In this document: piece after piece, positions 4,901-8,379 of the stretch | How the letters are laid out: every line of letters starts with the position of its first letter | Position numbering within the stretch: the stretch's first letter is position 1 | DNA from: DATGHS01 sp035307785 | GTDB taxonomy: Bacteria > Planctomycetota > Planctomycetia > Gemmatales > Gemmataceae | DNA length: 8,379 nucleotides | Reading direction: 5' to 3' | Assembly: GCA_035307785.1 (NCBI GenBank) | Contig: DATGHS010000101.1 | Coordinates: 1-8,379 of the forward strand | Position numbers and translations under genes: made by a program | Notes under the pieces: model-generated | Database searches by the model: none | What the model was told of the DNA's origin: nothing | Seen by the model: the letters and a program-made list of their open reading frames with translations, nothing else

Positions 4901-7260
4901 ACGCCATCGCCGTTGGTGTCGTTCCAGGCGTTGCCGCCAATGCTCGCCGCGGGGTAAATGCCGGCATCGATGGTGTTATCGACCTGACCGTCGCTCAGGG
5001 TGACCGGTCCGGTGAGCCCGGCGCCGTTGGGATTGCTGTCGACGGTGGGATCGCTCCCTTGCGTCTGCGGGCTGAATACATCGCCGGCCGGGGCGCTGAA
5101 TTGGATCGTGTAGGCGCCAGCCGACAAGCCGGAAAAGAGATAGTTGCCGCTCGCATCGGTGGTGGTGGTAGCGATGGTGGCGCCGGCACTGAGCGCATAC
5201 ACCGTGAAGCCGGCCACGCCGTTTTCGCCGGCGTCCTGAATGCCGTTGCCGTTGCTATCGAGCCAAACGCGGTGGCCGATGCCGGAAGCCAGCGTGGCGG
5301 TGGCCGTGGCCGTTATCGTTTCACCAATCGAATCGAGTGTGGCCGTATTCGTTAAGCTGGTGGTGCCGGCCGGCAATCCCGAATTGATCGTTGCATCAAA
5401 CGTGATCGTCGTCACCTGATGAGGATCGACATTCACCACCGTGTAGCCGCCGTCGTCGAGTGGAAAGGCGGTGCCGCTGCTGTCGTCGGGAATCTGCGTG
5501 GTGGTCGTGCCGTTCTTGATCTGGGTGCTATTGGCGACATAGGTGAGACCGGCCGGCAAGCCATCGAACACGATGGCGTTGGTGATGGGATCGATCCCGG
5601 TGTCGGAGACGGTCAGTGCATACCGAATGGTGTCGCCGGAGTGATAACGTCCATCGCCATAAATGTCGCCGCCCGGAGCAAAGCTCACCGTTTTATTAAA
5701 GTCGGGAACTGGAATACTGGGAACAACTGTGCCGGCATCGAATCCCGGATTGCCGATGGGCGCCACGGCCGGATTCTCGCCCCAGGCCACGCTGATCGGC
5801 GTGCCGTCCAGCGAATACAAGCGCATGCCGGAGCTGTCAAAGCTCGGGTTCGATACCAACTGCGATTGCAGCGCGCTCAAAGTGTAAGAAACATCGTAAT
5901 GGTTGCCATCAGGATCGATGTTGGGGCCAAGGCTGGTGTTGCCGGAGTAATTCACATAAACCGTCGTCGCTTTGGTGGCCGTGACCCAGATCGGGCTGTC
6001 AGCGGTAGTGGGCGGTGAGCCGCTGTCGCCCACGCCGAGCGCGACGATGGCGGAAGTAGTCAACGTGTTGGTCGGCTGCAGGGTAAAGCCCCAATCATAC
6101 TGCGCGCTGTCGCCGTTCTGGCCGGCGGGCGTTACGTCGTCGGCCGCCACCGCCACGAAATTCATGCCATTGCTGGTGTATAAGCGGGTCGCTGACGCAT
6201 CGGGAACCGCGTACTGGTAAGTCGCACCGGCCGCCACCGTGAAACTGCCAGAAGTGGTTTGCGTTTGGTAGTTGACCGTGATGGCCGTAGAGTTCGGATT
6301 GAAGACAAACAGGTTGACCGGATGTGCGGCCGTTTGCGTGCTGAGTGGACTGTAGTAATCATTCGAAAGCTGAGAGTTGTCGTAGAGCGTGAACCAGCGC
6401 GATTCGTAGGTGTCGCCGAGGTCGCCGGTAGCCAGTGTCACGGTAACCGGCGCGCTGGAGGAAACCGTATCTCCCGCTTGGACGGTGGCCGGCGAAACAT
6501 AGGTTTGGCCCTGGTTCAACGTTTGCGTAATCGTGCCGCCGTTTTTCAGGTTGATCGTTACCTGCGTGTTGTCCTGGGCCGCCGTCACGTAAAAGGCGGA
6601 ATAACTAAAAAGTTTTTGGCCCGAGGCCACGTCGGTGCCGACCGGGGCCACGAAACTGTTGCCGTAAAGCCGCGTATCCGGCACCGCCACGGCCGTGGCC
6701 AGCACGGTGCCGATATTGGTTGGCCACGCCGCCTCCGTGATGTTCACATTCGCCGAGGCGCCGATCAAGTCGCCGCCGTTGTAATACGTCGTTCCCGGAT
6801 TGGCGGGCACCGGCACGTCATTGGTGATGGTGATGACATCACCGGCCTTCAGAATGTCGGTGGCGAAGCCGGGCGCGGTTCCATTGGACGTATTGCCGTC
6901 ACCCCAGACTTGCGTGGTTGCTTGTGTGGGATTAGCCAGATTCGCTTCGTAGCCGTCTTGCCCGTGGTCGTAGTAGATCACGGTGTTGTCTTGCATGACC
7001 GTGATGGTGACTACCACATGGATCGTGCTGCCGGCCCCGGTACTCAATGTGTGAAACGTGTTGTACAAGTCAGCAGCGCTGAGCGGCAGATACGAGAACT
7101 GCAAGGGCGGCGCAACCGGAACTATACGGCCTTCCAATTCTTCGACGTTGCCAAACCGGCGCGACGGGCGCTTCGTAAGAAACTTGTTCTTGGCGGCCTT
7201 CGTGGTGGAATCGCGGCCAAACAGGCACTTCAGCCACCTGGTACGGGACAGTAGGCTCAT
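1981..7260 (-). CDS. Giant secreted/surface SdrD-B repeat protein with IgGFc-binding-like N-terminal domain
   Basis: Predicted extracellular multidomain protein, 1759 residues. Residues 1-50 are basic and end in VEELEGRIVPV, resembling the LExLEDR-VP element at the N-terminus of many planctomycete exported proteins; no classical hydrophobic signal peptide is evident. Residues about 78 to 518 resemble the bacterial IgGFc-binding-protein N-terminal domain: YYDHGQDGYE (96-105), then QVWGDGNTSNGTAPGF, YNGGDLIGASANVNITEAAWP, and LATGDLGDTYESRWFTLY. Residues 520-655 form a DUF11-like domain (FNKTV, SGDTIRYALTVSDTG, FDGLPAGLTYV). Residues 660-1610 hold nine SdrD-B modules, and 1611-1759 a Ser/Ala/Pro-rich tail that begins FNPLDPPFTKRYFLG. 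ATG 7260 is the first usable start; the frame stays open upstream but lacks ATG, GTG or TTG nearby. An AGG about 8 bases before ATG 7260 is a weak SD. There is no LPXTG or C-terminal membrane anchor. The likely role is adhesion or cell-surface structure; the binding partner is unknown. Confidence 0.9.
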   Translation of the reverse strand: MSLLSRTRWLKCLFGRDSTTKAAKNKFLTKRPSRRFGNVEELEGRIVPVAPPLQFSYLPLSAADLYNTFHTLSTGAGSTIHVVVTITVMQDNTVIYYDHGQDGYEANLANPTQATTQVWGDGNTSNGTAPGFATDILKAGDVITITNDVPVPANPGTTYYNGGDLIGASANVNITEAAWPTNIGTVLATAVAVPDTRLYGNSFVAPVGTDVASGQKLFSYSAFYVTAAQDNTQVTINLKNGGTITQTLNQGQTYVSPATVQAGDTVSSSAPVTVTLATGDLGDTYESRWFTLYDNSQLSNDYYSPLSTQTAAHPVNLFVFNPNSTAITVNYQTQTTSGSFTVAAGATYQYAVPDASATRLYTSNGMNFVAVAADDVTPAGQNGDSAQYDWGFTLQPTNTLTTSAIVALGVGDSGSPPTTADSPIWVTATKATTVYVNYSGNTSLGPNIDPDGNHYDVSYTLSALQSQLVSNPSFDSSGMRLYSLDGTPISVAWGENPAVAPIGNPGFDAGTVVPSIPVPDFNKTVSFAPGGDIYGDGRYHSGDTIRYALTVSDTGIDPITNAIVFDGLPAGLTYVANSTQIKNGTTTTQIPDDSSGTAFPLDDGGYTVVNVDPHQVTTITFDATINSGLPAGTTSLTNTATLDSIGETITATATATLASGIGHRVWLDSNGNGIQDAGENGVAGFTVYALSAGATIATTTTDASGNYLFSGLSAGAYTIQFSAPAGDVFSPQTQGSDPTVDSNPNGAGLTGPVTLSDGQVDNTIDAGIYPAASIGGNAWNDTNGDGVQQGTETNFPGVTVYLESSGSTVGATTTDASGNYSFTGLTVGSFTVQFVAPATYEFSTPASDNFTLIPGQKATANAGLDQNAEVGGNVWLDSNDNAVNDAGETNVAGVTVYLLNNSSATVGTATTDANGNYSFANLAPGSYSIQFVAPAGDFFSTSSSDAVTLISGQTNNNVNAGLFQPAAVNGEVWSDTNANGVIDAGENGLAGITVDLVSGTTTLTSTTTDANGNYSFAGLNPGSYSVQFVAPVGDLFSTPSSDAFTLTSGETDSFNAGLYQNGAITGNAWLDTNANGVRNTGEPNLPGVTVYLLNSSNATIGTTTTDANGNYAFPNISPGAYEVTFSAPSGDQFSTPSSDRLTITSGQVGIANAGLFAPNSLAGKVYLDADANGTLDAGESGVAGVTIVLSGTDTSGNTITPQTVTSDGGGNFQFSINPSGNFTLTETPPAGYLDGKDTPGSAGGTAGTDQISGITLSGGTNGAGYNFAEVQANMLSGTVFNDLNNNGQQNAGEPGIAGVTMTLTGTNDLGQSVSLTMTTDASGAYSYGNLRPGSYQLTQTLPGNWLAGKNTPGQAGVTNSGETMQTFQLTSGQTVAGNLFADLQGAQVIGIVYNDLNDNGAQDPGEPGLAGVTMTLTGTEDTGASVSLTLTTASDGSFAFTNLRPGQYTLQETQPAQFQPGTNAVGTQGGTQTSPGTFANFTLAPGQTGSGNSFGQWQPGSLEGKVYFDANGNGQQDPGEPNLPGVTLTLTGVSNGTSITQTTTSGVDGTFIFNNLTPGIYAVTETPPAGLFMGNNQLGTGGGTLNGNTMSNIEVGANDQFINYTFAVSPFNPLDPPFTKRYFLGMNQSIIGVAWPALADPVAAPAASGDPATFSFQSAFLPSQNGNAAPPSAQSAVSPSSNSSGVGVSAVTITAPASPVSKAITSPADPPPTTPFSNFDLLRILASDASLTSPISGFASSNGTSAAFRAAALLATFNA
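2431..5283 (-). repeat. Nine SdrD-B (prealbumin-like) module repeats in two classes
   Basis: Modules start at residues 660, 773, 869, 967, 1063, 1160, 1273, 1386 and 1501 of the giant protein. Each opens with G-x-[VA]-[WYF]-x-D followed by a calcium-loop-like stretch such as DSNGNGIQDAGE, then GVTVYL, then TTDANGNYSF, then PGSYxxxF. Modules 1-5 keep Trp in strand A and mostly end in NAGL[YFD]; modules 2-5 are 96-98 residues and module 1 has an insert (113). Modules 6-9 (110-115 residues) have Tyr or Phe there, a longer second strand (TLTGT-type), an [TQ]ET-PPAG or related element and a Gly/Thr-rich insert before the last strand. At DNA level the core around TTGCCGTTGGCATCGGT recurs with many silent differences, so the array is old and diversified rather than freshly amplified. 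SdrD-B modules are usually rigid, calcium-binding stalks. Confidence 0.85.
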
Positions 7261-7426
7261 CGGTAACCTGGATGTAGTACTTGGGTCTGATCCAATAATC
7301 CCAGGGGAAACAATATCCTCCTGAAGGTCGGCGCCTGGTGCGCGCGGCCAACCAGTAGGGCGTGAATTCCGCTTGGGAGTAGGGCGAAGGGCGTGCTTTC
7401 TAACTGCGGGTGGTGATGCTATTCAG

Positions 7427-7456
7427 ATCATAGCTTAAATTTCAAATGAATGGGAA
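7427..7456 (-). promoter_or_regulatory. Candidate promoter of the giant surface-protein gene
   Basis: On the minus strand TTCCCA (7456-7451, 4 of 6 match to TTGACA) is followed after 18 bases by TATGAT (7432-7427, 5 of 6 match to TATAAT), in an A/T-rich patch. This would give a leader of roughly 160 bases before ATG 7260. An AGGAGG at 7322-7317 in that leader has no in-frame ATG/GTG/TTG at usable distance. Pattern evidence only. Confidence 0.3.
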
Positions 7457-7671
7457 GATTTGTGCGCAAATCACGCAGCTGCAATGCCTTTGCGGCGATT
7501 CGGATCTTCGGCTGCGAGTTGCTGCCGGATGGAAGAAGCCGCTGGATGTGGCAAGAGTTTCTGGGGGCTTTGCTGGCCGCTATGGTTGCGTTTGGCGGGA
7601 GAACTATCACCGATTGCATTTGTTGCAAACCATTGGCTGCTGCGCGCGATCCGCAGTGTACGATCCGAAAG

Positions 7672-7764
7672 GTGAAAAGTCATTCAAAAATGCATTTGAT
7701 TTCACGAAAAAGCGTTTCGTTTCACGGGGGGTGTTAGTCTTTCGGTGAAATGGAAACGAAATGC
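7672..7764. repeat. Cluster of GTGAAA/TTTCAC motifs with nested inverted repeats
   Basis: GTGAAA occurs at 7672-7677 and 7745-7750, and its complement TTTCAC at 7700-7705 and 7720-7725, so there are four copies in 79 bp. The copy GCGTTTCGTTTCAC (7712-7725) is an imperfect inverted partner of 7745-7764, which adds a 6-base bulge. A further 7-bp perfect inverted pair, AAATGCT (7759-7765) and AGCATTT (7788-7794), overlaps it, as does the palindrome AAATGCATTT (7689-7698). It could be an operator array or alternative RNA stems; no regulator is identified. Confidence 0.45.
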
Positions 7765-7871
7765 TCCGCCGACCACCTGCCCCAATAAGCATTTGGCTCC
7801 CGAACACAACGACCCAATCCACCCAAGACCTTCTGGTAAGCCCCAAAGCCTTTCGAATGGGCCATTAAATC

Positions 7872-7900
7872 TTGCATAATCCCCCCTGCGCAGGTATACT
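7872..7900 (+). promoter_or_regulatory. Candidate sigma-70-type promoter for the zinc-ribbon gene
   Basis: TTGCAT (7872-7877) and TATACT (7895-7900, 5 of 6 match to TATAAT) are separated by exactly 17 bases. Transcription would begin near 7907 and give a leader of about 95 bases before ATG 8001. Its position directly upstream of the small gene supports the call, but the -35 box is weak (3 of 6). Confidence 0.5.
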
Positions 7901-7944
7901 TTAAAGAACACGTTTGGAACCTGGCGCCAGGGACCGCGTCAGCT

Positions 7945-7980
7945 GGGTTTTACCGCAAGTCACGCTGCTTGTGTAACCCC
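7945..7980 (+). promoter_or_regulatory. Possible 5'-leader hairpin upstream of the zinc-ribbon gene
   Basis: An outer stem GGGTT (7945-7949) / AACCC (7975-7979) and an inner stem CGCAAG (7954-7959) / CTTGTG (7968-7973, with one G-U pair) enclose an 8-base loop. The hairpin ends about 20 bases before ATG 8001 and has no U-tract, so it is not an intrinsic terminator. It might affect translation or stability of the small gene's mRNA. It does not match a riboswitch I know. Confidence 0.3.
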
Positions 7981-8000
7981 TTCAAGAAACGCCTAATACT

Positions 8001-8198
8001 ATGTCTGAGGAATCTCTGCGGGACACACCCACGGACCGGGTGCCATTATGTCCGCATTGCGGTTTGGAATTATATCCTTTTGGCGCTTTAATCCAAGAAT
8101 GGGGCCAGTTTAAGTGGGTCGAAGGCTGGCACTGTCCAGTACATGGCCCCATCACACAAGAACCGAATGACCATTTAAGTTCGACCAAGCCCAAATAA
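8001..8198 (+). CDS. Small predicted zinc-ribbon protein (65 aa)
   Basis: A 65-residue ORF that I take to be real, although its family is not recognised. Cys17 and Cys20 in CPHCG, and Cys45 and His48 in WHCPVHGPI, are spaced as in a single zinc ribbon of the CxxC-x24-CxxH type. The intervening part GALIQEWGQFKWVEGWHC is Trp/Phe-rich, which fits a compact beta fold. The N-terminus (MSEESLRDTPTD) and the C-terminus are polar and probably disordered. No other domain, signal peptide or membrane segment is present. The likely role is nucleic-acid or protein binding, but that is inference from the fold. A good -10/-35 pair lies upstream and the stop is TAA. No clear Shine-Dalgarno sequence precedes the ATG; leader-dependent or SD-independent initiation is possible. 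The next gene begins about 100 bp downstream on the same strand. Confidence 0.65.
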   Translation: MSEESLRDTPTDRVPLCPHCGLELYPFGALIQEWGQFKWVEGWHCPVHGPITQEPNDHLSSTKPK

Positions 8199-8299
8199 AT
8201 GGCGTCCGTTGCGAACTCATCTTTCGGCAAATTGCAAAAAACGGTATGAATAGCCGCGATTAGATGGTGCGCAGACACTCCGTAGGAGCGGCGGGACGC

Positions 8300-8379
8300 A
8301 TGAACGGGCGCTGGCGGCTAAAGATTGTGCTGGCGATCTTGGCCCTGATGGCATTGGGGGCAACTTGCGCGCTTGCCCA
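8300..8379 (+). CDS. N-terminus of an exported protein (3' end outside window)
   Basis: Only 26 complete codons are visible. They read as a classical signal peptide: a basic n-region (MNGRWRLK), a hydrophobic core (IVLAILALMALGATC) and an Ala-rich end (ALA) that could be the signal peptidase I site, after which the window ends. A lipobox is not evident; the single Cys lies in AT-C-AL, which does not fit LAGC-type motifs. AGGAG at 8284-8288 lies 11 bases before ATG 8300 and supports this start. An in-frame ATG at 8264, directly after a TAG, would add 12 basic/polar residues and lacks a ribosome-binding site. The mature protein is unknown. It may be co-transcribed with the zinc-ribbon gene, but this cannot be decided here. 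Confidence 0.6.
   Translation, partial: MNGRWRLKIVLAILALMALGATCALA

Larger units (their letters stand above)
7261..8000. other. 740-bp intergenic region between divergent genes
   Basis: This stretch separates the minus-strand surface-protein gene from the plus-strand zinc-ribbon gene. Several overlapping ORFs of up to about 100 codons occur around 7446-7911, on both strands and in competing frames. None has a recognisable domain, a good ribosome-binding site or protein-like composition, so I call none of them. What the region does hold is a candidate promoter on each strand, a cluster of GTGAAA/TTTCAC motifs with inverted repeats (7672-7794), a 12-bp perfect palindrome CCTGGCGCCAGG (7920-7931) and a leader hairpin (7945-7980). 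No tRNA or known riboswitch was recognised. Confidence 0.6.

Noticed and set aside
3100..5355. 751-codon plus-strand ORF antisense to the giant gene
   Set aside because: It mirrors the repeat array on the opposite strand. Its Arg/Gly/Ala-rich, domain-free translation follows from the codon bias and GC content of the real gene, which has clear modular homology in its own frame.
6259..7254. 331-codon plus-strand ORF antisense to the N-terminal domain
   Set aside because: Arg/Val/Gly-rich translation without domains, fully inside the well-supported minus-strand coding region.
7070..7351. 93-codon minus-strand ORF overlapping the start of the giant gene
   Set aside because: Out of frame with the giant gene. 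The AGGAGG at 7317-7322 lies inside this ORF and does not serve its start, and no family was recognised.
7446..7748. About 100-codon ORFs on the plus strand in the intergenic region
   Set aside because: Two competing frames of similar length overlap here, with no domain, no good ribosome-binding site and unusual Cys/Arg-rich composition; chance ORFs are more likely.
7920..7931. Palindrome CCTGGCGCCAGG as a terminator
   Set aside because: There is no loop-forming spacer and no U-tract, and it lies downstream of a promoter and ahead of a gene. It may be a protein site but is not supported as a terminator.

Overview
The window most resembles chromosomal DNA of a planctomycete. The main clue is the 1759-residue minus-strand protein. 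It combines a basic N-terminus ending in a LExR-VP type motif, as seen in many planctomycete surface proteins, with a bacterial IgGFc-binding-like domain, a DUF11-like domain and nine SdrD-B-type modules. The organism call is an inference from domain style; there is no rRNA or other marker.

Left part (1-1833, plus strand): three closely spaced co-directional genes, probably one operon. They are the C-terminal two thirds of an ADP-ribosylglycohydrolase (its start lies outside the window), an aspartyl/asparaginyl beta-hydroxylase-family 2-oxoglutarate oxygenase with an intact His-x-Gly...His iron site, and a GyrI-like/AraC effector-binding-domain protein with a very strong Shine-Dalgarno site. 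Just downstream (1860-1991) a 43-codon ORF with its own SD-like site begins with the N-terminal signature of an ADP-ribosylglycohydrolase and then loses similarity. It looks like the stump of a second copy, cut off where the tail of the big minus-strand gene begins. A 14-bp tandem repeat lies at that junction.

Middle (1981-7260, minus strand): one gene for a giant secreted or surface protein. Its nine SdrD-B modules fall into two classes: five short ones (about 96-113 residues) followed by four long ones (about 110-115 residues). Every module keeps a D-x-[ND]-x-[ND] calcium-loop core. The C-terminus is a low-complexity Ser/Ala/Pro tail without an LPXTG motif or membrane anchor.

Right part (7261-8379): a 740-bp non-coding region between divergent genes. 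It holds a cluster of GTGAAA/TTTCAC motifs with nested inverted repeats, a plausible sigma-70-type promoter at 7872-7900 and a leader hairpin. This precedes a 65-residue predicted zinc-ribbon protein (8001-8198). The window ends inside the signal peptide of another plus-strand gene (from 8300). I see no tRNA, rRNA, CRISPR array, transposase or clear intrinsic terminator.
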